Of a stretch of 64,000 nt of DNA, positions 34,441-45,119 are shown in pieces. The notes below the pieces were generated by a model that saw nothing but the letters and a program-made list of their open reading frames with translations, made no database searches and was not told the origin of the DNA. This DNA comes from Jacaranda mimosifolia (taxonomy: Eukaryota; Streptophyta; Magnoliopsida; Lamiales; Bignoniaceae), in NCBI GenBank assembly GCA_018894105.1, contig CM032131.1:7776501-7840500 (forward strand). Reading direction: 5' to 3'. The first letter of the stretch is position 1; the number at the start of each line of letters is the position of its first letter. A program made the position numbers and the translations under genes.

Positions 34441-34899
34441 TGATGCTTAGGTCAATTCCCTATAAGTTGGCAGCTTTCTAAGCAAAAAAAAAAAAAAAAC
34501 ATTCTCTTTAAGGAAATAGACCACCAAGCACTTTATGCTGCTTTTGAGGTCAGTCCTAGTTTTGGTAGTCTTGTTGGGGTTTTCTATTCCGAGTTTGATG
34601 GTCATCAACTCGCCTATGGGCTCGACTCTGGTCTTTTCGAGTTTTCTCTCTTACTCTGGTGTCCCTCATTGAGTTCCGTTACTGAGATATCCCCCAAGGG
34701 TTTTGTTTTTGTTGGGCCTTCTATTCATTTGCCTCGATTGAGATTGTGTAACAACGCTAAGGGTCATTCATTGATTACAGGCAAAGGACGCATTGATTAC
34801 CAAATAGTTTACCATAAGGGTCCTTTATCAAGGCGCTTCTCCAACAGAAGTGGAAAAATTTATCGACCCTTTGGAGATTATCTCGGATCCCCTGAATCC

Positions 34900-35260
34900 G
34901 ACCAGCGACGCGTGCACAGGCTCAAACTTCAGCTTCCCATGTTCATCCTCTTTAGTGTTGATAGGAAAATTATGTTTGTAGAGCTACTATTGTCGTCCAA
35001 AATTTTCCTAACCTTAAAGTTTGTGATTTCAACTGAGACAACGAGTGGGCAGTCCAATTTGTTGTCAACACCCTGACTTTTAATGTGCAAAAGGTTGGCA
35101 TCAGAAAATGAGATTAGCTCCACACTTATCGCTAGAAGATTATTTCGATCGAAGAGAATTTGATCTATTCCAGCATTCTCTAACTCTGGCTTCTTGTTGA
35201 TTTGGAGTCTCCTCCAATTGGGCCCCCAAACAATGGTGTCAATTACTCCTCGCATGAATG
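34900..35260 (-). pseudogene. gypsy-Y protease region (broken)
   Basis: The frame at 35255-34929 reads through a gypsy retropepsin: VVSVEITNFKVRKILDDNSSSTNIIF. The family active site DSGSS is replaced by DDNSS. It lies between gag (35.3-35.8 kb) and RT. A region without clear domains (34440-34900) separates it from RT. Confidence 0.65.
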
Positions 35261-35329
35261 GGTGGGGATCATAGGCTAGTTTTTTCCCCTTATCTTTCTT
35301 CCTTGGGCTAATCGACTAATCGACCTTTC

Positions 35330-35780
35330 TTTACGGGGAGTCTAGTCGATTATGCTTGTTTTCTGTCAGGCTTTTTCATCGATATATTTTTTCAAATGCC
35401 TTTGTCGAATGAGCATTTCAATCTCATCATGAAGATTGAAATAGTCTTATATGTCATGTCCTTTTTGCCTATGGAAGTGACAGTACTTTTTAGATCTCTT
35501 TATCACTTCTGTTTCGGTTAACTTCCTAAGCTTTTTGAGGAGGTTTTCATGCTGAATGGCAAACAACGCCTCCTTTCTGGTAGTGTTGAGCTTAGTGTAA
35601 TTGTGGAAATGCTTGATTGGAGATTGATGACCATCTTTGTGCTATCGATCATATTTCTCTTTAGCTTTCTTCTTGTCGGTGTCCAGATTGCCATACTTGA
35701 GCTTGTTTATGTCCTCTTGGGTCATGTACCTCTCCGCGAGGTCGAGTAGCTCCTCCATTATCCTTGGCCGCTCTCAAACC
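35330..35780 (-). pseudogene. gypsy-Y gag, 3' part (left of copia-Z)
   Basis: The minus-strand frame reads MEELLDLAERYMTQED near 35754, then NTTRKEALFAIQHENLLKKL and a histidine/cysteine motif YCHFHRQKGHD near 35490-35455, typical of Tat gags. Two stop codons interrupt it. The 5' part of gag lies at 40591-41560 beyond the inserted copia element. Confidence 0.75.
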
Positions 35781-36117
35781 TATCAATTTTGCAGAATGCC
35801 TCTCAACTGGAGAGTTCTTCCATTAAATAGAAAAATATTCTTATTTACATTGATGAAAATCTGCTCTAAAAATCTGCTATACCTAGTTGTAATGCTGATT
35901 TACATCCCTGATTTTATGCCTTGATAATCTGCCCTATGATATGTTATTCCTAGCTGTATTTACTTGCCTGATAATCAAGCCTACAAATCTGCTATCCTTA
36001 GCTGAATATTGATCTATATATCTAAAGCTATTTACACAGTTTATACAGAATATATACAGCTATAACATTTCCGAATATGGAAAGAATTAGCTCTTATGAG
36101 CTATCACCATGTTAACA
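35781..36117 (-). repeat. 3' LTR of copia-Z
   Basis: 337 bp. On the minus strand it starts TGTTAACATGG just after the polypurine tract. Its outer terminal dinucleotide is mutated (plus-strand TA in place of TG at 35781-35782). Confidence 0.9.
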
Positions 36118-36660
36118 TCCCCCCGCAAATTGATGCTAGTTGATCAACAAGCATCAATTTTTCAACCAGAAATTGATGATGTTGTCGAGTCATGGATTTT
36201 GTGAGGATATTAGCTATTTGAAGACCACTTGAAACATGTGGAAGAGAAATGACTCTATTATCAACAGCTTCGCGTATATAATGGCAATCCACCTCAATGT
36301 GTTTCGTACGCTCATGAAAAATTGGATTGGTGGCAATTTGAATGGCACTTGTATTGTTAGCATGGAAGAGAGTAGGATTAGTTTGAAGGAATCCAATTTC
36401 TGCAAGCAGTCCGTGAAGCCAAACAATTTCAGAAGAAGCAACAGACATGGCTCGATATTCGGATTCAGTTGAAGATTTTGAAACACGGTCTTATTTCTTA
36501 CTCTTCCAAGATATCAAGGAATTTCCAAGAAACATACACAAACCAGTTATAGAGCGCTAAGTATCAGGACATCCAGCCTAATCAGCATCACTGAAAGCAA
36601 CAAGGCTAAAAGGAAAACCAGTAGGAAAGAATAACCCCCGACTTGATGAACCTAGATGGC
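36104..36660 (-). pseudogene. copia-Z RNase H
   Basis: The frame at 36448-36104 reads SVASSEIVWLHGLLAEIGF, HANNTSAIQIATNPIFHERT and KHIEVDCHYIREAVD, the C-terminal half of copia RNase H and the tail that ends just inside the LTR. The conserved Asp of the CDNxSA motif is changed (HANNTSA). The N-terminal half (36450-36660) is in another frame. The 3' end of this frame overlaps the LTR start by about 14 bp. Confidence 0.8.
36118..36126 (-). other. Polypurine tract of copia-Z
   Basis: The minus strand reads GCGGGGGGA directly before the LTR start. Confidence 0.8.
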
Positions 36661-36712
36661 GTGGAGCTTGCATGAATTGACTGACTTATTGAACTGCAAA
36701 AGAGATATCCAA

Positions 36713-37733
36713 TCATGTAATAGTAAGGTAATTCAAACTCCCAACCAATTTCTGAAATAGAGTTGGATCAGAAAGAAGATCCCCTTCATCATGACGATAC
36801 TTAACATTCACTTCCAATGGAGTATCAACTGAAGAAGATCCTTGAAGGCCAGCCATAATAATCAAATCTTGAGTATATTTGTGTTGATGTAAAAATACAC
36901 CAGAAGAATCAGAATGAACCTCCAATCCTAAGAAATATGTAAGAGAACCAAGATCTTTCATATGAACAGAATCCTTAAGATGCTGTTGTAACCTTGTGAT
37001 CAATAAAGAATCACTCCCTGTGATAACAATGTCATCTACATATACAAGAAGAAGAACATAACCAGTAGGTGTTTTACGAAGAAATAAAGAGGAATCATAT
37101 TTACTTTGCACAAAAGAGAACTGGAGTAAAGTAGACCTAAACTTTTCAAACCAAGCGAGGAGCTTGTTTTAAGCCATACAAAGACCGCTTCAACTTACAT
37201 ACTTCTGATGTAGGTGAGGAGAGCAAACCAGGTGGTGGTGTCATATAAATGTCCTTTTTGAGATCACCATGGAGAAATGCATTTTTGACATCCATTTGGT
37301 GAAGTGGCCACATCTTGGAAGCAGCAATGGCAATAATAGTACGAACTGTAGTCATTTTTGCTACAGGAGCAAAGGTCTCCTCATAGTCCACTCCATGCTC
37401 TTGTTTGTTACCATGAGCAACCAATCGGGCTTTATATCGATCTAAAGTACCATCTGAACGAAGTTTAACAGAATAAACCCATTTACATCCAATAGGCCGC
37501 ACAGATAGAGGGCAAGACACAATACCCCATGTGTGATTCTCTTGGAGAGCTTGAAGCTCTTCTTTCATTGCTGTTTGCCAACATTCATGCTTGGAAGCTT
37601 GTGAATAACATGAAGGAACAGAAACAGTGGACAAAGTTGAAGAAAAACCATACCACTTAGGTTGATGAGATACTCTAGTAGATCGACGTAGTATAGGCTC
37701 ACAAGGAGTAGGCCCATCAGAAATTTCAGCCAC
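36713..37733 (-). pseudogene. copia-Z reverse transcriptase (two frames)
   Basis: The first part, 37733-37146, has [18 protein letters not shown], the Lys/Arg-rich [27 protein letters not shown] region and [13 protein letters not shown]. The second part, 37111-36713, has SLFLRKTPTGYVLLLVYVDDIVIT with an intact YVDD box and LGSLTYFLGLEV. A frame change near 37140 splits the enzyme. It is the best preserved RT in the window. Confidence 0.9.
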
Positions 37734-37899
37734 AGGTTCTTAAGCAGTATCAGGTGCTAAATTTGTCTCGGGAAGGAGCAAATTTGGTCGACGTCGCTCA
37801 TATACAAATCCAAGTTTGAACCGCTCAAAAAATGACAAATCCTCAAAAGTGGGAAGAATTGTGGCACCAGCAGAGGACTCAATATGAGTAGAAAAGAAG

Positions 37900-39100
37900 T
37901 ACTGATCCTAAAAAAAGACAACATTTCTAGAAACACTAAATTTGTTAGAACCTGGATCGTAGGAAATAAAACCTTTTTGTGAAGTACTATAACCCATAAA
38001 GGCATATTTAGCAGACTGAGCAGGAAGTTTATGACGTTCATAGGAAGGTAGATGTACAAAGCAAACACAACCAAATGTATGTAAGTTCTGATAGCTATGA
38101 TTTTGACCATAAAGATGATAATATGGAGAGTCAAGATTTAACACTTGAGATAGCAATCTATTAATTAAATAAACTGTTGTCGACAAAGCTTCAACCCAAT
38201 ATTTAGATGGAATAGAGGACTCAAACAATAAAGTACGAGTTATATCCAAAAGATGACAGTTTTTACACTCTGCAACCCCATTTTGTTGTGGCGTATATGG
38301 GCATGACCATTGAGAGATGATTCCTTTCTCGTTCAAAAAATCATGAAATTCATTAGACATATATTCCCCACCAGAATTAGATCTCAACACTTTAATACAT
38401 GTAGAAAATTGATTCTCAATATAAGCTAAAAAGGTCTTGAAGATAGAGAATACCTTAGATTTGGAATGAAGAAAATACACCCAAGTAAACCGACTGTAAT
38501 CATCTATGAATGTCACAAAGTACTTGTAATGAGCATGAGAAATAATTGGTGTGGGTCCCCAAACATCACTATGAATAACATCAAAACACTTTGCAGCTCG
38601 ACTGCCAATAGATGGAAAAGGAAGAATTTTGCTCTTGCCTAATTTACATATAGAACAATCAAATGAAGCATTTGAAAATTGATTTTTATTCCCCAACAAA
38701 CCAAAGTTTGATAAATGAGACAAAATAGTAAAATTTGGATGTCCTAAACGTTTGTGCCATACTTCACTTTTATTATTAACAGTTGTACAAGCAAAAGATA
38801 GGACACTAGGAATGGAGCAATGGATAGGAAACAGCCGTCCAACTTTAGGCCCCTTCGCGATTATCGTTCCCGACACCTGATCCTGTACAAGACAACCATT
38901 ACGAGAGAAATGCACATCACAATTGTTATCTACCAATTGACCAACCAAAATAAGATTTGTAGATAGCTTTGGTGAGACAAAAATATTATTAAAAACTGGA
39001 GTAATAGCCCCAACCTTAGTAATTGGTAAATTACTTCCATTGGCAATCTGAATTTATGATGAACCATGTTACTTACGAACATTTTTAAGCATACTAGATG
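37900..39100 (-). pseudogene. copia-Z protease tail and integrase
   Basis: A 346-residue open frame at 38948-37908 carries the pre-integrase zinc motif (WHKRLGHPNF with CSICKLGKS), the integrase core (DVIHSDVWGP, FVTFIDDYSRFTWVYFL, CPYTPQQNGVAE) with D, D and E in place, and the C-terminal region ending SRNVVFF. The Asp after the pre-integrase reads normally; RSNSGGEY replaces the usual RSDNGGEY. The protease active site should lie near 39100, but stops disrupt it. Confidence 0.88.
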
Positions 39101-39143
39101 AGTTGGTCATATGGTTTGGAGCAGCAGAATCAACAAGCCATAA

Positions 39144-40100
39144 CTAAGATGTAGAACCATTACCTTGTAGCCCTAAGGCTAAAAAGGTTGAAACAATCAT
39201 TTGTTGTACCATTTCAGGAGTAAGAGTAACTGATTCAGCTGCAGTAGAAGAGCTAATAGAACTATTTACCCCAACTTGAAAAGCATTAACCTTTCGATTT
39301 TGCGGACGTGTGGGACACTTCTTGATAATATGCCCTTGTTGTTTACAATAATTGAAGAATTTCTTTCCACAATTAGCAGCAATGTGACCATATTCTTTAC
39401 AATTGTAACATTGGATTTTGCTCATATCTCTACCTTTCTCTTTTCCTTGAGCTGCAAATGCAACATTCACAGTATCCTCTTACTTGAGACTGTTTTGTGT
39501 GAGAAGACGCTGCTCTTCATGAAGCAATTCCCTGAAACAAACATCTAAGGAAGGGGAAGGATCACGGTTCATCATATTTGAGTGAATAGACTCAAAATCA
39601 GATCGCAACTTCATCAAAAATTGATCTCGCTTGCTTTGCTCATGAACTCCTTGAATTACAGAAAGAGATTCAGCAGGTATTTTAGCATAAATGATATCAG
39701 TAAATTCTGTCCATAAGTTTTGAAATCCTGAAAAGTAATCTTGAATAGAGAGACTTCCCTGAGAGTAATGAGTAATGTCATGCTCCAACTGAAAACGTCT
39801 TGCACTGTTGTCCTCATTGTAAACCTTCTTTAGATAATCCCACATGGCCTTTGCTGTCTTATATGGTCGTAGGTTAAGAACAATAAGAGGATCAACTGAC
39901 GCTAAAATCCAAGTCATTACTCGAGCATCCTTGATCCTCCATTGAGATAACTTCGTAGGATCTGTAGGAGCTGGATCACTTCCATCTACATGACCCCATA
40001 ATTCTTTTCCTGTGATAAATAATTGGAATTGAAACTCCTAGACTGAGTAATTTTTTCCAGTGAAGCGAACATTTAAAGACTCAAATTGGTTGGAAGTCAT
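39144..40100 (-). pseudogene. copia-Z gag
   Basis: It begins with ATG at 40100 (MTSNQFESLNVRFTGKNYS), a few hundred bases inside the LTR. A stop soon follows, where a Trp codon is usual. The open frame 39917-39480 holds the UBN2-type gag core (RPYKTAKAMWDYLKKVYN, RRFQLEHDI), and 39470-39144 holds the zinc knuckle CYNCKEYGHIAANC (C-X2-C-X4-H-X4-C), followed by a second, incomplete knuckle. A stop separates the two frames. Confidence 0.85.
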
Positions 40101-40240
40101 CTTTTTGAACAACAAAAGCAAATCAGAAAAAAAATTGAGACTGAAACAATCTAAAGAGTCCTATAGGTATAGGACTAAACCCCCCAAAAAAAACTCGAGA
40201 AAATACCCAAACGAAAAGACCAAGACAAATTTAGAGACTT

Positions 40241-40253
40241 GGCTCTGGTATCA
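40241..40253 (-). other. Primer binding site of copia-Z
   Basis: The minus strand reads TGATACCAGAGCC immediately after the 5' LTR, the initiator-Met tRNA type (TGGTATCAGAGC-like). Confidence 0.8.
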
Positions 40254-40590
40254 TGTCAATTTTGCTGAATACCTCTCAATTGGAGAGTTCTTCCATTAAA
40301 TAGAAAAATATTATGATATACATTGATGAAAATATGCTCTAAAAATATGTTATACCTAGCTGTAATGCTGATTTACATCCCTGATTTTATGCCCTGATAA
40401 TCTGCCCTATGATATGCTATTCCCAGCTGTATTTACATGCCTGATAATCATGCTTACAAATCTGTTATCCTTAGCTGAATATTGATCTATATATCTAAAG
40501 CTATTTACACAGTTTATACAGAATATATACAACTATAACATTTCTGGATATGGAAAGAATTAGCTCTTATGAGCTATCACCACATTAACA
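40254..40590 (-). repeat. 5' LTR of copia-Z
   Basis: 337 bp, starting TGTCAATTTT and ending ATTAACA on the plus strand. It aligns without gaps to 35781-36117. Confidence 0.9.
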
Positions 40591-41560
40591 AAACCAATGC
40601 ATTAGCGCATTTTTTTATGTTGGAGGCCCAAGAAGAGTACATCAATCAAAAACTCAATCCAAGGGCTATCAATCTTCAAAACTTCAGTGTTAAATTCAGT
40701 GAAAAAGTCACGAAGGGAATCTCCCTTGTTCTGTTTAACAGTGTGCAAGTGGGTATGTGGGAGCTTTGCCTTCATTCGACTAGCAAACTGGTAGAGGAAT
40801 TTATAACATAGTTGGTCATACAAATAGATCGACGTTGGCTCTAATTTGACAAACCAATCGAACCCAATTCCTTGGAATATTGTGACCAGCATTTGGTGTG
40901 GATACACTTGTTGTGTCCTTGTTGCTGCATCATGTGCTTGAATTCAATAGATGCTGGTTCGAACTTGACGAGCCATCATACCTGGGTAGCCCATCGGAAC
41001 CTTGGCATCGACAGCAATATATTCGTTGATTATCTCTTGCACGAATGGCGTCTCTCGCTCTAGACGAAGCTAGAGGCTACTATCATAATGAGGTTTTCTC
41101 TTAGAGTTCCTCCTCAAAATCTCCTCCGGATACCTGTTCAACTGTTGTACTTAGTAGGATACTTTTTTCCATTTTTCTTGATCAGCCTAGGATAAATTCC
41201 AATTCATCAGAGGTCTTGGCCGCTCGACCATATCGTACTATTGAGCTCAAATGGATCAGGCAAGGTGATCTACCGAGTCAACTACTTCTTCTCGAGGACT
41301 GGGTTGAGGTTCTTCTTTTGGGGAATGCCACTAGCAGTTAGACCAAGTTGATTGTTGTGTCTGTTAGGGGCAGCAGACAGTTAAGCAAAAATTTGGGCAG
41401 ATATCTGCTCACTTATTAGCTACATAAGTTGGGATAGGGTAACCACTTATTCTGGCTGGGAGTTGGGTCTCGCCATATCTAGTTCTTATTGGGGTCGAGA
41501 AGAAGGGGTTGGGGACCTACTATTCTCTTCTCTTTCATAAACGACTCGTCTAGTGTTGAC
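40591..41560 (-). pseudogene. gypsy-Y gag, 5' part (right of copia-Z)
   Basis: The minus-strand frame 40907-40602 matches the retrotransposon gag domain: FDWFVKLEPTSIYLYDQLCYKF, ASRMKAKLPHTHLHTVKQNK, GDSLRDFFTEFNTEVL. Earlier gag sequence toward 41560 is broken by stops. The frame is cut at 40591 by copia-Z and resumes at 35775. Confidence 0.8.
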
Positions 41561-41586
41561 TATTTTCCTCAATTGCAAACTCAAAT

Positions 41587-41604
41587 TTCCCACAGATGGC
41601 GCCA
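41587..41604 (-). other. Primer binding site of gypsy-Y
   Basis: The minus strand reads TGGCGCCATCTGTGGGAA, the TGGCGCC-type site seen in Tat-like elements. It lies two bases from the LTR start TGACGAGGG at 41607. Confidence 0.8.
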
Positions 41605-41606
41605 AA

Positions 41607-41812
41607 TGACGAGGGTGTGAACTGTTTAGGAGTAAATTGGGCAAATATCCAATCCGATCAACTAGGATAGAGGTGAAAAAAAGTGCTTGATGAGATGACG
41701 AGGTCGAGTCTTGCAACTAATAGCAATCATCAGGCTAGCTAAGGTGCCCTCAGCTAAGGCACTCCGATGCTCAAGTCAGTTTAATCTACTAGAAGGTAGA
41801 GCAGCAGAGTAA
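41607..41812 (-). repeat. 5' LTR of gypsy-Y, truncated
   Basis: The first about 206 bp of the LTR (GTGTGAACTGTTTAGGAGTA shared with 26931 onward). It stops at GCAGAGTAA (41812), where unrelated sequence and then the duplicated flank begin. Confidence 0.8.
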
Positions 41813-41857
41813 CGAATTTCTTGCAGATGTTTCGAGAATTCATAGTGCATCTGAGAA

Positions 41858-42396
41858 CATTTTGAAGCTTGATGATTACATTACTAAGTTCTAAGATGGT
41901 CTCATTTTTCTTTTCTCTTTCGATTTTCAGATTACATAGTCATTTTCTTCTTTTTATATATAGATTAGTTTTTGTTAATTTTTATTAATGTGTTTATTTC
42001 TTAATTAACTTTATTTATTGATAAATTAGGTTGGCTATGTATTAATGGCTTTCTTATGTTTTTGGTTTGGTGAATAGAGAACAGAGGAAGAAATAAGTCG
42101 ACCAGTGATAGATAATTTATTTGAGAGTGGTCGAAACAAGACAGTGGGAAGGGCATTTGCTCCTTTAAGGGGTGTGCTAATTTTTCGGTGATGCCAGTAT
42201 CAAAGGATGACAGATGAATTACCAATTCCAGGGCTTTCACTTTGTATGCCTCAAATCAAGAGTTCAAAAAATGAGATTAATTATATTGGTTTTAGCCCAA
42301 AATCCAGCTGTAGCAAATTAAGAACTTCTTTTGTAGCTAATATTCAGTCAAATTTTAAGATTGGACAGTAGCAAACTGCTAGGAAGTAAAGGAAAT
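41858..42396. repeat. Duplicated host flank, copy 2
   Basis: Second copy of the flank seen at 26394-26930, ending at the LTR start TGATGAGGG. Just left of it, 41827-41898 is exon-like: it follows a TTTCTTGCAG acceptor and reads DVSRIHSASENILKLDDYIT before a stop. Confidence 0.75.
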
Positions 42397-43228
42397 TGAT
42401 GAGGGTAGGTACTGTTTAGGAGTAAATCGGGCTAATATCCAATCCGATCAACCAGGATAGAGGTCGAGAAAAGTACTTGATGAGATGACGAGGTCGAGTC
42501 TTGCAACCAATAGCAAATGTCAGGCTACCCGAGGTGCCCTCAACTAAGGCATTCCAATGCTCAAGTCAATTTAATCGACTAGAAGATAGACTAGAAGAGT
42601 GAGGGCTTTCAAATGATAAAATGGCATACCTTGATGAATGGAAGCAATGGGATATTTATAGCCTTCCCAATGTGGATGATATGTCCATGATGCCCTTATT
42701 GCACAGAAATGGCCTTTGTCCTTGCTTGAGAATCCTTAAATCTTCTCCAATTTATGTACTATTCCAGGTGGCGCTATCTTGAGCTCCTAAGCGTGCACTA
42801 GCTTAGCACGGCAAAAAAGGTGGTACTAGTGGTGGCATGCACCTTTAATGTGGAGGCATGCTGCCTATCGGAGCATTTAATGCGGTAGAAAGGTTGTCGC
42901 GCATGTTCAACCTCCCTGGCTGAGATAAATACTTGCTTGTAAAACATTTTTGCAAACTCTGATCGAAATGGTGGCACTTTGTTGGGTCTCGAACACCTTC
43001 TTGACTGGGCACTGGGCGAGTATCTTTGACTATCGTCAACCATACCCTAATCAACTAAGCTAGTTGCTAGCGGTCAATCTGGAGAAAGGAACCTAAATAG
43101 GTCAAGTTTGGTCGATGACCTGGTTAATAAATAATAAGTTCGGCCTGACAAATAATTGGGTTGTCTCATATTGTATCTTTTGCCTATCGAGAGTTATTGG
43201 GCTGGCCCTATTGGACTATCCCATATTA
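42397..43228 (-). repeat. Solo LTR of the gypsy-Y family
   Basis: 832 bp, matching 26931-27772 over its full length. No primer site or internal sequence is attached. The flanks GAAAT (left) and AAAAT (right) may be a decayed target duplication. Confidence 0.75.
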
Positions 43229-43277
43229 AAAATGCTTGTCATTAGATCTGCATTGCCATTTTGTTAATGCCCTGTAG

Positions 43278-45119
43278 CAGCTTGGAGGTGCTCGAGGTAT
43301 GAAATTCAAGAATTCATTATTTCTTTGAGATTTGCAGAAACTTCTATTGGAAATTGGATAAGCTGTTCTTAGTTTTAGATCAGGAGTAGTTGAGATAAAG
43401 CTTGGTTGAATTTATGATGATAGATGTGCAAAGTGTTTGTAAATTTTGCTTCCATTTGTTTAGTCTGCATTATGGGCAAACTTGTTTGCTAAGAATTCTT
43501 GCTAGATTACTGCATTTCATGTTTCCCATGTGTTTTCAATATCTAATTCCTAACCTTAGAACAAGAACTTAGAGTTGTTATTGGTATCTTAGATGATTTA
43601 TCTTACTGAAAACATGGGCCGATTCGAGCGAAAAGAATAGATGTTGATTCACTCTACAAGATAATTCAAGAATATAGGATGATCTTTTTCGAATTAGGCT
43701 TTAGAGTTATCGTCTTTGCTATGTGAGATTTCTATTATCTATAATCACTAATTTTCTTATGAGGGTATTTAGTGTTCTAGGAATTGATTATATGCTGCCA
43801 TTTAAAGTGAAAAAAACAAATCCTATGCTTTATCCGATGTTTTGTTAAGCAAGGTTGTAGTTCTCTTGAACAAAATTGTAATCAGGTTGCATTTTTATCT
43901 TATTTTATATGTATTTGTAGTTTTTTTTTCAAGGATTTTTATGCAATTTTTACATAATGAATAAATGTGATGTTCCATAAGTTCTAATGATCTTAGACAT
44001 TGGCATGTTATTTTTACCTTTTTCTTAGTACTCTTAATATCCACATTCCATAGAATGCAACTTTAATAAACAAAATTTCTGACAAAAAGCACACCTAGAA
44101 CTATTAAGAATGTTTGAATTGTATGGGACACAATACTCAAGAGTGTCTGGAACCATGTATAATGTTGTTTTCTCCGATTTTCAAGTTATTGGATATGTTT
44201 GATGTAATGATAAACAAATTAAGAATTGGATTGTCAATGGACTATAGACATCCCAATCCTCAATTTGTTTATCATTAATATCAATATGCCAATAAGTGGA
44301 TACTTAGTCATACGTCGGTTTTATTAGGACAAAGAAAAGGATTCAGAAAGATACAACTTGAAGGTAAGCGGCCGTCAAATTTCATAGAAAAAATTGAATC
44401 ATAGTGCGTTAATTCTTTGTTAGAGTTTGCAGTAGGCTTCAAAAGTTGTTGACTTCATATGTGTTTTTGTTGCAGTACTTTTGTCTGTTGTTTTTGGGTT
44501 GCTATTCTTTCACTTTGGAAATCATAGAGATCTGGATCTAGGCTATGGTGGCTAGCGGCCTTTCATTATCTTGTTATTTATTCTTTTAAATATCTTATTT
44601 TTGGCAAGAATAAATCTTAGTGTTTGTTGCACTAACCTAATATGACTTCAAATTGCAACATGGCCCAATTATTTTGTTTACTATTTGCCTAAATTGTTTT
44701 CGATGGTATATTTGTTATTTTTATCGTGCTTTGTAGCTTCAAAAATTTTATATGTCACACAAAGATAACTTATGGTTTGGATGGTTTTTCTTAATTTCTT
44801 GTGTTTACCCTAAATTAAAAGTTCAACTCTTGGACTCTGCTCAATTATCCTCAATAATATAACAACAGCAGAGCGCTACAGTGTCTTAGATAAATACAAA
44901 AACAATCCAGGTATATGTCTATATATACATATATATTGTTCATTTGCTAATTCTAGCATGCACACATATTTATAATTTTAATTTTTGTAGCTGCGTGTTG
45001 TTAATTTAATTTTTCGCAATAAATTTACTGAATTTCAAATTTTGAATTTTTCAGATCTTTGGAAGCAATGGCTGCACATATTTGGAGAGCCTGACGCGAC
45101 ACCAGTTGTTACTAAGTAA
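43278..45119 (+). CDS. Possible small membrane protein, three 3' exons (partial gene)
   Basis: Three short segments have canonical splice sites and matching phases: 43278-43296 (CTGTAG acceptor, GTATGA donor), 44476-44547 (TTGCAG, GTGGCT) and 45055-45119 (TTTCAG, ending TAA). Joined, they give a 51-residue C-terminus: QLGGAR, then a hydrophobic stretch VLLSVVFGLLFFHFG that could span a membrane, a charged NHRDLDLGY, and a tail starting DLWKQWLHIF. Phases of 1, 1 and then stop in frame across three exons are unlikely by chance. No start exon was found; upstream sequence is the duplicated flank and LTR, so the 5' part may be lost or far upstream. I do not recognise the family. Confidence 0.4.
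44208..44274. other. Short inverted repeat (hairpin)
   Basis: Arms 44208-44235 and 44247-44274 are near-perfect complements (TGATAAACAAATT on one side, AATTTGTTTATCA on the other) around an 11-base loop, with a weaker extension of about 15 bp on each side. It lies between the second and third exon-like segments of the small membrane-protein candidate. Confidence 0.65.

Larger units (their letters stand above)
35781..40590 (-). mobile_element. copia-Z: structurally complete Ty1/copia element inside gypsy-Y gag
   Basis: 4810 bp with two ungapped 337-bp LTRs (35781-36117 and 40254-40590). It is flanked by AAACC on both sides (35776-35780 and 40591-40595), a perfect 5-bp target duplication. Primer site, gag, protease, integrase, RT, RNase H and polypurine tract follow in copia order on the minus strand. 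About 23 LTR differences were counted by eye (near 93% identity). Stops and frame changes interrupt the polyprotein, so it is probably not autonomous. Confidence 0.95.
26931..41812 (-). mobile_element. gypsy-Y: Tat-type Ty3/gypsy retrotransposon, with nested copia-Z
   Basis: Minus-strand order: 5' LTR fragment (41607-41812), primer site, gag (split by copia-Z), protease, RT, RNase H, integrase, then a plus-strand antisense gene, polypurine tract and 3' LTR (26931-27772). RT before integrase marks Ty3/gypsy. An extra, often antisense, ORF between integrase and the 3' LTR is a known trait of the Tat group. All coding parts are broken, so the element is non-functional. Confidence 0.85.

Noticed and set aside
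34669..35076. Plus-strand 135-residue open frame
   Set aside because: It is a shadow of the minus-strand gypsy-Y protease region.
41827..41898. Exon-like segment as first exon of the small membrane-protein candidate
   Set aside because: It has a good acceptor but no donor that joins the next exon in frame, so it was not included in that gene.
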